Shown in pieces: positions 36,249 to 47,270 of a DNA stretch of 64,000 nucleotides. The translations under genes were made by a program, and so were the position numbers. Every line of letters begins with the position of its first letter. Positions within the stretch are counted from its first letter, which is position 1. Where the stretch lies: assembly GCA_013350335.1 (NCBI GenBank), contig CM023537.1, positions 45,568,111 through 45,632,110 on the forward strand, given 5' to 3'. The notes beneath the pieces were generated by a model. It had not been told where the DNA came from. It did not search any database and worked only from the letters and a program-made list of their open reading frames with translations. The DNA comes from Chimonanthus salicifolius. Its lineage: Eukaryota; Streptophyta; Magnoliopsida; Laurales; Calycanthaceae.

Positions 36249-39200
36249 GTTGATGTGAAAATTGTGCAAAGTTTTAAATTTATAATCTCCCAAGAGCACG
36301 AGCCATTTATAGTACAGCGTTATGAGTGCGAGGTCAATCCCACAGAGAACAAGAAAAAAATATATGCATAAGTAAATCAAAATATATGTTAGGAATCTAG
36401 TGATTGAGTTAACATGTTTCTTAGAAAACATAGAGATTAGAAATACATCAAAGTATAAAAATCAATCCTAATTTTATAAATTTACTTCTAAGTTAATAAT
36501 CTTCATTTAAAATTCAAAACCAAAAGTTAGATCATTGATTAAACATAGGTAATGGATTAAGATATAATTTATGGATAATCTCACACACAACATTAAGATG
36601 ACAAAATTAAAGTCCGATTAATTAATTCTCAATCTAGTTAACACATATGTCAGAGAGGTGGTTTGAATACAAGATAATTAAAATACATGACACATGAATT
36701 AAAGAATTTAAAACAAGTATTAAAATACAACACACAAGCAACAAAAAATAAAATATACATTGAAAATAAATTGGCAATAAAAGTAAATGATATAAAATAA
36801 AAGTGCATAATTTATAGGTGGTTATGGAATTATTCTCTCATTGCCCAAAATAAATAAATAAATAAGAAATTTAGATATGAAATTCAACGCATAGAATTCA
36901 AAAATATATTGAATAATCGGACTTTTCAAGAATCTAAAATGGACATCTCTTTTTTATTTAATAGAAAAATTAAATACAAGCATTGGAAAAACAATTAAGA
37001 AGACAACTAAAAATAGAATTTACAATGAATTCTCACTTGTGAAATTCACATGAAGCACAATGTCTCTTGTCCTTCAGGGTGTGTTATCCAATTTCAGGTT
37101 CTCTTGAGCTCCAGGTCTAATTCAATTTTCACCATGGTCGAATGGGGTATTTATAGATTCAAGTTTTGAATGGACGACTGAGATTGGATCTTGGTTTGAG
37201 TTGATGGATGAAAGGTTGGGATTGGATCTAACTTAAATTGGGTGGCTTGGATTGAAACTAAGAAACTAGGGCTTCTACATAGGGTTACACGAAGTTGGGT
37301 AAGTGGTGGCTTGGGTTCCAAGTTATGGTGGAGTGAATATAGGAATTTGGAGAGAAAATTGGGTGGTGGCCAAGTTTTGGATATGGAATTTAAGTTATGC
37401 CCGATTTTAGCATGGGATTCTAGGGTTAAAGTATGATGTATGTGTAACACCCCATCCTGTTTCGGGTGCGTTATCTCCGAAAAACCTCGGAAGTCACAAA
37501 AGACATATATCGGCTACAAGAATAACAGCAAATTTTTTTTTTTTTTGAAACGGGGTAACTACTTCCCGTCCAACAGCCCACAAGTTTAAAAACTAAAATA
37601 AACATAACGAACCACAAATGTAAATTAATCAACAAGTTATATAGTCATCCAAACATACATGTGGTTGAATCTATGTGACTAAGGTTCTCAAACATCAAAC
37701 ATAGCATTAGCATAAACTTCTACTCTCTACTTCTACTCTCCTGGTATTTGCTCAAGGGGCCCATCTGTTCCCTCCACGATAGGAGTACCTGAAACGTAAG
37801 GGGTGAGCAAAACAGCCCAACGAGAGAACATATCACATATTAATAAGATAGTTATCGATTACATATGAAAGGGGCAGTAAATATCACAAGTGAATAAAAC
37901 ATCCAAGCTTACGATACTCAACTACTCTATTAACCGATATTCCATTAGCCAAAGCCAGGAAATTATCTCCAAAGTCCACATCAGGTCCTCCAACGAACCC
38001 GATCTCCTAACCAGTATCATCAGGAGACTAAAGAATATACAACTGCCTCACCCACACGAGTCGTGTCGGAAACTACCTCGACCACTCCCGAGGGGAAACA
38101 AACTCTAGGGTAGGCATCTCGACCGCCGGAACACAACGGGGAGACCCACATCCCCTATGGGGTCTCGACCGCCGAAGTGTAACGGGGAAGTCCTCCCAAC
38201 CACCAAACTCATCTCATCATCATGAATGTATACACATAAACAAAACCACTCATGCATGCACATGGTATCTTGATCATGTTTGACAACACAAGATGTTCTA
38301 ACGTGACATCAATATCAACAGCATGCCTCATCATGCGGTCAACGACACATAACAGTGCTTAGGCGCGTACTTCTATATCCAACATTCGATTACATATGCA
38401 TATTATGCGTAACACGGAAGCATCACAACATCTTCCAACTATTGTATTCAACATCCTTCTACACTTGTCTCGTTCATCATAATGTCATATATGTGTTATG
38501 ATTAAAACACAACATATTTTCAACAACCTTCAAATATCAATAACCATTCATTCATTCAAAATTTTATATTAATCGCATATAATTGACTTGGGTGAACCCG
38601 AACGGGTCCCTTGCCACATATTCATTTCAATGGTTCCCTTACCGAGTGACTTAAAAAAAAATGAAAGGGTCCCATTCAGGTCACTCGATGTCCAAGATTA
38701 CAGGTTAAGAATGTGAATGCATGCTAAAATAGTGATAAGTTCCCTCACCTGTGTGTGTGTGCTTGAAATCCAAAGCAAGAAAACAAGTCCGGGGGGTTGA
38801 AGGGGCTCAATCTGTTGAAACAAGAATAAGCGGGTAAGAAATTGGGATGAAACGGGTCAAACTGGGCAAGGAATGCAAATGGGCCCGAGAACGGGTCGGG
38901 TCCGAATAGGGTCTGGCTGGGCCGGGTAGAAACAGGCGAACTGGCGGGCTAGGCCGGATCTGGCGAACAGGGCTAGATTTGGAGGGTTGGGCCGGATTTG
39001 GCGAGCAGGGCCAGATCTGGCGGGCTGGACCGAGTTATCGGGGTCCAAAATCGGAATCCAGCTGAGTCAACTCTACGGCCTGAGTGACTCAGCCAAAGGG
39101 AAAGGGGAAGAAGAGGGAAAGAGGGGAAGAAGAAGAAGAAGAAAGAAAGGAAACCAGAGAGGGGGAGGGAGAGAAAGGGAAAGAGAGATCGGAAAGAGGG

Positions 39201-41254
39201 AAAGGAGGGAAGGGAAAACAACTACCTCGGATCGGTCGACGGCGGGAGGGCTAGAAGATCGGCGCTTGGGGGCCCGAACCTCCGATTGACGACAGCAGAC
39301 GGCGGCAGATGGGGAAGAAGGAGAAGGGGAAAAAGGAGAAAGGGAATAACAGAGAGGGAAGGGGGAAAAACAAGCCTCTGATAGAGAGAGAGAGACCGTA
39401 GGAGAAGGGAAAAGGGAGAGGGAGAGAGACCAGATCGGGAGGGAGAGAGGGAGGAAGGAGATGGCCGTGGCGGCACTGTAGCAAATCGCTACAGTGTTGC
39501 GAAAAAAGGATTTTAAGGGAGTCGGGTCACCTAGGGTTTTGGGGAAGGGTAAGGGTTTGAGGGTTTTGAAATTAATTTTTTTTTCTAAGGTTTTGAAAAT
39601 AAAATTTCTTTTCAAAAGAAAAATAAAATACAAAGAATTCGAGAACCCGAAAAACAAATCTCTAATAACAAACAGTCGATCGGGAAAAAGTGTGATTTTT
39701 CAACGAATTTTTCATGATAATATACATAAAATTATGAAATTACTAAAATGCCCTTTGGATTTTCAAACTCGAAAATCAATAACTGGGCCCACCACGGCGT
39801 CCGCACTCTCTCCACCGCTTCCAAGGTCCCAGTGACAACTCGGAGATTCGAAAACCTCTAAAAATAAAATCGATAAAACTCGGAATGGGTCATTACAGTA
39901 TGAATGGCTAAGATTAAATCTATAATGCATGGATGGATGAGATTGCATGGATGACATGGAGATAAAATTCGCATGAGGTGGAGATAAGCTATGGAAAAAT
40001 CGTGTGGAGCTAAGGATGGATGGATCTAGATGGATTTATGACCTAATGCATGGAGAAGTTTTAGTTGCTAAAAATCCTATGGAGGTGGAATTAGATGGCA
40101 CAATTCATATGGGATTAGACGGAGAATCGTGTATGGCTATTTTAGAATGGTTTAAATGGCAAGACATGATCTAGATGATGTGGCAAGCTTGGAGAGAAAA
40201 CCTAGGAATTGTCATGCTCATGGAGGGATCCTAGACTTGTGATTTTCATATGGAGTGGAGTGGGATGCAAGAAAGGAGAGAAAATATAGGAATTACTAGG
40301 GTTGCACATGATTTTAGGGTTTATGAATGGATGGCTATGATTGATTGGCTTAGATCTAATGGCTATGATGGGTGATGGGTGATCTAAATGGATGGATGGA
40401 TAGATGGTGCATGGTTGATTACAATCCTAGGGTTGATCTATATGATGGATAAACTGAATGACCTAGATCTAATCATGATGCATGAAAGGATTGGATTAAG
40501 TAGGAGGATCTAGGGTTTTATGATATGAAATGCATGAGATGAAGGTGACGAATGAAATGAATGGTTTGGATTGCATGATTGGGTTAATGGATGATGCGGA
40601 TGGGTGATTGAAAATTGGATGGTTAAGATTACATGTGTAGGATGGGCTTTGGATATGGACTTTTTTGGTTTGGATTTAAAATGGATTTGGGCTTAGGTTT
40701 AGTGAATTTGAATTTGAACTTGGAGCATGGATTTTTTATTGAACTTCGACTTCGACTGGAGCTTGGACTATGGCTTGCTGGGCTTGAATTCACTTTGGCC
40801 TGACCCACATTGGGAAATGCGCATGGAGTGCCTGGCATGGCCCAGTGTTTGGCATTAGGAGCGAAGCTTGGCCCAATTGCAGTGGATCTCCGGTCCATGG
40901 GTTTTGATTTTCAGCTCTTAGCCTCTTTAATTATAGATTTCTTTAAAATTAAATAATTAATCAAACCACTTAAAAATCTAAATATAAAATTAATCTCGAC
41001 TCTCATAAATGGATTCAAATTATGCAATATACATTTAAAATCCTAGAAGTGACACATGATTTAATTATAAAATTTTAAATCTTTGATTGTAAGCTTTCTT
41101 CTAGCAATTATCCACTGTTTTATGAAGATTTCTTGTATTTCCCTGATTTTCCTACAAAACTAAAATAAACCATTAAATGCATCTTATATACACAAAATCA
41201 AGGCTAACTAACCTAAATATTAGGGGTAAAAATGTAATATTTGCAGTCTCAACA
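36249..41254 (-). mobile_element. Z2: 2.5-kb solo LTR carrying W
   Basis: It begins TGTTGATGTGAAAATTG and ends GCAGTCTCAACA, so TGTTGA and TCAACA are inverted ends. A perfect target duplication GTTAC (36244-36248 and 41255-41259) flanks it. The minus strand carries a TATA box CTATAAATACCCC at about 37146-37158. The segment 39903-40560 is dominated by ATGGATGGAT-type repeats. It shares AGCCATTTATAGTACAGCG with Z1. No coding sequence. The family is unknown; the TG/CA ends and TATA mark it as an LTR. Confidence 0.85.
37443..39897 (-). mobile_element. W: 2.46-kb solo LTR, innermost of the nest
   Basis: It begins TGTAACACCCCATCCTG and ends CGGAATGGGTCATTACA. A perfect target duplication GTATG (37438-37442 and 39898-39902) flanks it. 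The complement at 37787-37822 shows the conserved block TGGGCTGTTTTGCTCACC followed by CCTTACGTTTCAGG. A 46-bp tandem pair TCTCGACCGCCG..AACGGGGA lies at 38117-38193. GGGCCGGATCTGGCGAGCAGG repeats lie at 38880-39040. A 400-bp purine-rich region spans 39080-39475. The long minus-strand open frame at 39073-39657 is a low-complexity Ser/Pro/Leu reading of that tract, not a gene. Confidence 0.88.
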
Positions 41255-42984
41255 GTTACGATGTTCCGGGTTGATCTTCGGGTCAAACCTTGACGAGTTT
41301 GGAGTCCAAAGGCTCTAATCAATCAAAGAGAACATAACACATCCCTATTAGTTCGTAGATTAGGTCAAATCAATGATTATAAGCAAAACCCTCCATTTAG
41401 ACCCAAGAGTTACCCCTAATTTGGTTTAATCCCTTCAATCCAAGGGAAATCCCATAATATTCTCCCATGAATCATCTCCAAAACTAAGCACATACCCTTT
41501 TATCCCAAGTTGCTTCCCTTCTTATGGGTTCAAAGTCCAATCCTAACTCAGATCTACACCCAAACAATGTTCCAAATCAAAATTCTCAATTACTTCCATG
41601 GATTCCTCTCCAAATAAGGCCTATTAGACATCACCAACTCCTTTATCAACACATCCCCTCTAGATCTCATCAAATAAAAGAAAGGGAGAGAGAAGGATCA
41701 CAACTCTTACCTTTGGAGGAAAAAGAACCGTGCAAAGGGGTGCTCCAAGCGTAGGAAATCCGAATCCAATGCCTTTGGTGGGTGAAAATCAATGGAGGTA
41801 AGGTAAATGGTGCTAGGGTTTCCTGGTAGGGGAGGGACGTTGACTGCTGGATGGGGAAGAAGATGCAAATAACCTACTTTTCGTGCAAAATGAGGTTTAA
41901 ATATGGAACTTAAGTTCCGTTGTCGGTCGGATCGACATTGTTCTGTAAGACGCATAAAGAACAATTCCGTCGTCTATTGATCCAAAGGAAAAGGCTTACT
42001 GTCGGTCGAACCGACACTCTGCATTTAATTTATTTTCTAACTCAAATTTGATTGGGGTGTTCTTTGAAGGCCATGTGTACTCTGATAGGACCCACTTGGG
42101 ACCATCACACTACTCACATGTGTAACCTCTATTATGACGTCATGTCTCAATAATTCTAAGGGCCGGGCCATTACAACTAAGGTCAACCGACTCAGTTCGC
42201 TATACGCTCTACATTGCGACTTCCCGCAACCCAATCTTCTCTCGGTACATATCGTGATCTACATTGCAGCTTTCCATATTCTCATACTTCACTCAGTGAG
42301 TTAAAGGTATATTGCACAGTTGTCACTCATGCATATCAAACCATTCATACATATGTCCCATATACCCAACATGAATTTATTCAGCATAGTTATCTCATTC
42401 TGACTGATCATGTATTTTTCACCCTTAACTTGTTATTTCCCAATTAACATAAATTTACATGATTATCATCATAAAGAAATTTGGTAAACATGGTAGAACG
42501 TGCATATCTACTTTTGTTAATAACACATCATTTCAACCATTCACAAAAGCATTTACCTTCAAAGGCTAATTTCCCATAACTTTCAGTTGGCAGTAAATTA
42601 CCAGAAGTAAATAAATTGTGACTTAACCGAAAGTAAATGACTGAAAGTAAAGAAGGCCATAAAAGTAAGAAGATAAAGAAAGTGGTAAACTAATCATTTT
42701 GCCCTTTTATCTTAATTTATTATGTCATTTACGTATATTGTCTCATTTGGAGACTGGGGAATGCCTCCCCCACTCAATCCAAGAATAACACATTGAATTC
42801 ACAAAGTCCATGCATAAGACCAGATTCAAGTTGGGGCACAAAAGCCACGTATGCAGTCACATCTGGATTCAAGTTTGGGCATAGTAGTCACTCAATTTGG
42901 CCACATCCATTTTTTGAGTTCAATCCATATACAAATACATACACAAAGCCAATTCATATGCAAAATTTAACATATACACGATTC

Positions 42985-44868
42985 TGTTAGTGCCCCAACT
43001 TTGCCGAATCGCTATGTTTGTCAATTCCATGACTCGAAAATAAACACTTGCTAGAAGCTTGAAGACTCAAGGTGATCAAGAGTGAAGATCATGCTCCAAC
43101 GGATTAAGTTCATCGTTATGGCAATCACAAAACAGGTATTTCGCCATAGATGACTTTAGGTGGTACCCACACCTTAGGAGGACCATTCCTAGGCTAGTTG
43201 AACAAATGGTAAAATCATAAAAAGCCTAGAAAGGAAGTTTGACAGTAAATTGAAAGCGAACTTTTAAGTATGAATTAAGTTCATTGTTAGCTCGACCAGT
43301 CGTTCTCACCGATCCCTCGGTGGAGACAGTATCGACCCATTGTAGTCAAAGATTGCTCGGCCAGATTGACAAAGGTTCTGGATCATATAATTGTCATTCT
43401 AGGTATGCCTCGGATCGAGAGTCTCGTATGCACTGACCCCTCGATGATGAACTTAACGACCCCTCGTGGTTAAACCACTCATCGATAATAACTTGTGAGT
43501 TCTGGCCTTTGAACTCGAGTGGGTTCTCGAGAAAACAGACATCTCGGTATTTAGAGACCTATCGAGAGTACCAGGACCGACCCCCCGGTAAAGGGCGACA
43601 GGTAGTTCTGGGCAGACAAGTTTCGGGACATGAAACTCTATCTGCATGGTGTTTCCCTTGATCGAGACCCTTGTATGGATCGACCTCTTGGTGCCATGAT
43701 TGTCAACCTATTGGCAACACCGACTTGTCGGCTGGGAAATAATTGTACCGATGGGAGTGCATTTAATGGGCAACGGTCGGGTTCTTGAAATGTAATATTT
43801 TTAGTCACCAACCCCTCGGTGCACCTGACCTGTCGGTACATGACAGTTCTGCAACTGGTTTCTTTTTCTATAAATACCAATCTTTATGCAACCAATTGGC
43901 ATCCTTTGGCAAATCCATTGGACGCTCATCATTATCAGTGAGTTTTAAGAAGGGCCAACAAAAGGATCACTCTCTCTTTTGTGCCTACACTTAGGAAATC
44001 TAATACAACCAATCATATGGATTGAGTTTGTGAGAGAGAGGGGAAATGCTATATAACTAGGATAGATATTGGTAGAACCGATTTCCTAGTCACTTTGAGA
44101 TTGTGATTGCTCAACAACGGCTACAAGGCAGGAGCGCTAGGATTAAACTCGGGCACACATTGGGTGGATCTTGGAGAAACATACTTCATCGGAATCGAGC
44201 TTTAAGACGAGTGTTTCTTGGTTTTAATTTTATTTAAAACTTTATTGTGTGAAAGTGGATTAAGGAGGCTTGGCTCCAGAACCATTATAAAAAATCTAGA
44301 GCGTCGTCTCTGGCACATGTGGTGGGTGGAATTCCTATTCTACATGTGGTGGGTGAAATTCCTATTCTACATGTGGTGGGTGAAATTCCCAGCCAAGTGA
44401 GTGAGGTGGAATTCCTACTCTAAATGTTAGGGTGTAAGTCCCCACTTAGTGGATTTGGGGATAGCTCAAGATTGAGCTAGTCCTAACAGTGGTTATAGGT
44501 TGGTTAACCGAACCATTATAAATTTGGTCTTATGGTGTTTGATCATTGCGTGTTTGTGTTTTAGCTTTTAATCACTCTTCTCAACACACATCACTTTGCA
44601 GTTGATTATCTTTATCTATACATTGTGCACAAGCATTGATAATCAAGCAATATGCAAAGTGCTATAAACTTAGTGTCATCATTTAACTAATTGAAAATAA
44701 TTTATCACACTAAACGAATCTCTTGATTAATATTTTCATTCCGCTACACTTAAAATTTAAACAATCAAGAAATTTGTGAACACCATGGAAAATGTGATTG
44801 ACCTATTCACCTCCCTCCCCCACCCCTGTAGGGTCAATCATGTTCTAGCACTAAAGGGAGAACTTTCA
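42985..44868 (+). mobile_element. T3: Copia-type solo LTR
   Basis: It starts TGTTAGTGCCCCAAC and ends TTCTAGCACTAAAGGGAGAACTTTCA. A perfect target duplication GATTC (42980-42984 and 44869-44873) flanks it. A TATA box CTATAAATACC lies at about 43868. The 550 bp upstream (43300-43860) hold many ACCGACCCCTCGGT / CGACCTGTCGG motifs. A triplicated GTGGTGGGTG(G/A)AATTCCTATTCTAC unit lies at 44320-44395. No internal sequence. Confidence 0.88.
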
Positions 44869-45299
44869 GATTCCAAGTTGAAGATTAATGTTTCGCACAC
44901 ACTCATCCAACTAAAAAACCTATTAATCTCTTAGGCATATATGACTGGGCCCCATATCGCATTTATAGACGACTAGGCTTCAGCTTCTAGACACATGTTC
45001 ATGCTTACTTATGGTATCCCGAACCAATAAAGTTATCCCTTACTTGTAAGTATGTCCAGTTTGGCTCTTTGGTTCCGTTCACATTTTTTCCATCCATTTT
45101 ATGTCCATGGGTCCCATCATTGTCGTTACGTTAATGGCGTTTCAAATTTTAGTGTTAAAGGCAAGATGCGATGCATTTTAAAAATAAAACCGTTTGGTTG
45201 AGTCTCTTCACAGTGAAATACGAGTTACAAAAGAAGAAGAGATTGAAAGCAATAAATGGAACATTGCATAACTAAAGTGTTAAAAAAATACACAAAGTA

Positions 45300-46060
45300 A
45301 AAGCCAAAATAAAACAACTGAGCCCACAGTCGGATCTTCCAAGTTAGAACTCAGACCATCCAGTCAGTGAGTTTGAAATTTTCGATCAAGGGGTTCAGGT
45401 CCTCTGGGAAAGATTCTAGGACCTTCCGACTAAAGGTTTGGATTTCTTGAACATAAAAAACACGGATAATTCAATCAAGAACCTGAATCGTTCGAGTACT
45501 ACCTGGTTCAAAAACCAGTGGATCTTCTGAACGGAGGGATTGGATATTCTAGCAAAGAGCTCGGAATGTCCAGAAGGCATCTTGCAACTTTCGAACTTGG
45601 GGGGTTTTAGAACTTCTGAGGCATGGTGTAATACCTAGCGCTAGCGTGTGGGAATTGTCCCACATCGTCCAGCTTAGTTGGGTATTGAGGTTTTATAAGA
45701 GGGCAACCCCATTTCTTTAGCATGAGGCCTTTTGGGCTTGGCCAAGTGGGCCGAGTGCAGGAACAAAACCCTACAGACCAAATGGGCTCAAAGTGGACAA
45801 TATCATGATGGGTCGGGTTGAGTCATTACACATGGACTTGATCTGTCCAAGTCGGGATGTTTTTCCACAGTTTCATCCTTCCTTTCGGTCCAAGGTTTGA
45901 GCCAGAAGGCTCGAGACATCCGGACAAGGGTTCAGTCTTTCCGAAGTTGAGAAATCTAGAGAAAATAAACAGATTTAGTCCCTAGTCAGAATCCTTGGAA
46001 CGTTCGAACCACAAGTTCATAGCTTTTGAGAATTTCAGAGCTTCCTGAAAAAAAGAGGAA
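45300..46060. repeat. Degenerate motif array in X4
   Basis: Phrases such as CGGATCTTCCAAG, CCTTCCGACT, CGGAATGTCCAGAAG, GTCCAAGTCGGGATG and CTTTCCGAAGTTGAG recur roughly every 30-60 bp, mostly built on TTCCGA/TCGGAA. The equivalent part of X1 uses GTCGAC and that of X3 uses TTCGGAAG. A TRIM solo LTR interrupts it. Confidence 0.5.
45627..45830 (+). mobile_element. Solo LTR of a TRIM
   Basis: 204 bp, starting TGTAATACCTAGCG and ending GTTGAGTCATTACA. A perfect target duplication CATGG (45622-45626 and 45831-45835) flanks it. It shares GGGAATTGTCCCACATCGTCC, TTTATAAGAGGGCAACCCC and AAAGTGGACAATATCATG with the LTRs of TRIM 1 and TRIM 2. Confidence 0.9.
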
Positions 46061-46658
46061 AAAGGTTTGGAAGGAAACATGCACTGGTTCAGCAAGTGTT
46101 AGGTGCATGGTCTCAAGTGTCCTTAGGTAGAGCTTCCAGTACACCCAAGTGTTTTGCATGAAAAATTTGCATAAAACTTAGGGGTTGGTGTTTTGCAATT
46201 TGTTTTTCTTGAGGTGTAGTGACCCTACCCCGAGTATCGGGTTAGTGGTAGTGGGCAGAGCTAGTTTAGTGTAATCAATATTTATATTAGCTCGATTGAT
46301 TATCCTTTTTATCAAAATATTTTGGAAAACACACTGAAACTTAGATATTAAATTAATTAGCTTTCCCAAGTGTACACACCTTCTCCTCGATTATAAATTC
46401 ACAATTTAATCCCCTCAGAGTTTAAAATTAAAATAATGAGAGCAAATTTAATTAAGTAAGTAATTGTGAGATAATTTTGAATTCCAACATTCGTGTGACC
46501 CAGTGGGACCCACTCCCTATGGTGCATGGAGAAGAAAATTCTATCTTATCTCTCTCTAAAATTCAAATTTCGCATAAAAGACAAATCCAATTAGGCCACT
46601 GACATACAAATGACCAAAATATAATCCATGGAGAATACTCCTGAAGCCTTTGCCGACT

Positions 46659-46988
46659 TGTAATACCCTTGCCCATGAGGGGGCAGGTGTGTGACAAGGA
46701 GATGGCATGGGATTTTGTCCATACCGACCATGAGATTGTAGAGGGGTAGTTTATAATATGGGAACACCTTTCCTGTAGAACGAGGCCTTTTGGGTCCAAG
46801 GTTGACACTTGGGCCCAAATGCAAATCTGTACGGGTTTTCGAGTCCAAAGTGGACAATATCATGCTAGAGGGACAAGTCTTTACAAATGGTCTCAGAGCA
46901 TGATTCAACACTCTGCATATGTGGACCCTCTAACTGTATGGTCTGACAGAATAAGGACAACTCTCGTTTTTAAGAGGGAGGGGAGGGG

Positions 46989-47030
<42 letters not shown>

Positions 47031-47270
47031 GGTGGGGTTAGATTGTAATACCCTCATATGAGGGGGCGACTGTGTGACAAGGAGGTGGCGTGGGACTTTG
47101 TCCCAAACCGGCCATGAGATTCTAGAGGAGGTAGTTTATAAGATGGGAGGACCCCTCCATTAGCTCGAGGCTTTTTAGGCTCAAGGGTGACGCTTGAGTC
47201 CAAATGCAAATCCGTGTGAGCTTTTGAGCCCAAAGTGGATAATATTGTGTTAGAGGGATGGATCGTTATA
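46659..47270 (+). mobile_element. TRIM element 2 with a 40-G tract beside its 3' LTR
   Basis: The two LTRs, 46659-46885 and 47044-47270, are each 227 bp with roughly 80% identity by eye. They start TGTAATACCC and end CTTTACA and CGTTATA. The interior has a primer-binding site TGGTCTCAGAGC at 46888-46899. The polypurine region AAGAGGGAGGGGAGGGGC is extended by an uninterrupted run of 40 Gs (46990-47029). The flanks CGACT and GGCCT agree at only three of five bases, consistent with age. Non-coding. Confidence 0.85.

Larger units (their letters stand above)
34571..42175 (-). mobile_element. Y2: large solo LTR carrying Z2 and W
   Basis: It begins TGTCACGCCCTGGCCC and ends GGGCCGGGCCATTACA. A perfect target duplication ACTAA (34566-34570 and 42176-42180) flanks it. 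Net of Z2 it is about 2.6 kb, with no coding domain. On the minus strand (its sense) a TATA-like region lies near 41895, and the sequence upstream of it (41915-42015) has GTCGGTCGGATCGAC / GTCGGTCGAACCGAC repeats. ACCTGAAATTGCAAGG at 34915 is the complement of the conserved TTTCAGG block. A 68-bp tandem duplication lies at 35318-35445. Confidence 0.85.
33280..46600 (-). mobile_element. X4: large LTR of the X family, reversed, heavily interrupted
   Basis: The plus strand begins TGTCACGCACTACCCC, the complement of an X-type 3' end. X homology continues in pieces. 33410-33470 matches the end of X2 (AAAATGTCACATATGCTC). 42181-42979 shares CGCTCTACATTGCGACTT with X2 near 20540-20595. 44874-45240 shares AGATGCGATGCATTTTAAAA and GGTTGAGTCTCTTCAC with X2 at 19630-19670. 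A motif array follows at 45300-46050. Nested in it are a TRIM (33757-34390), Y2 (34571-42175), T3 (42985-44868) and a TRIM solo LTR (45627-45830). The right end is not located; 46600 is approximate. Confidence 0.6.

Noticed and set aside
39073..39657. 194-codon minus-strand open frame
   Set aside because: It is the pyrimidine-rich strand of LTR W read as Ser/Pro/Leu. Low complexity, with competing open frames in the other phases.
40300..40580. ATGGATGGAT repeats considered as a CRISPR-like or satellite array
   Set aside because: Spacing is irregular, the units degenerate, and the segment lies within the Z2 LTR. Eukaryotic context excludes CRISPR.
46819..47061. Open frame with a polyglycine run
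   Set aside because: It is a translation of the G40 tract inside TRIM 2.
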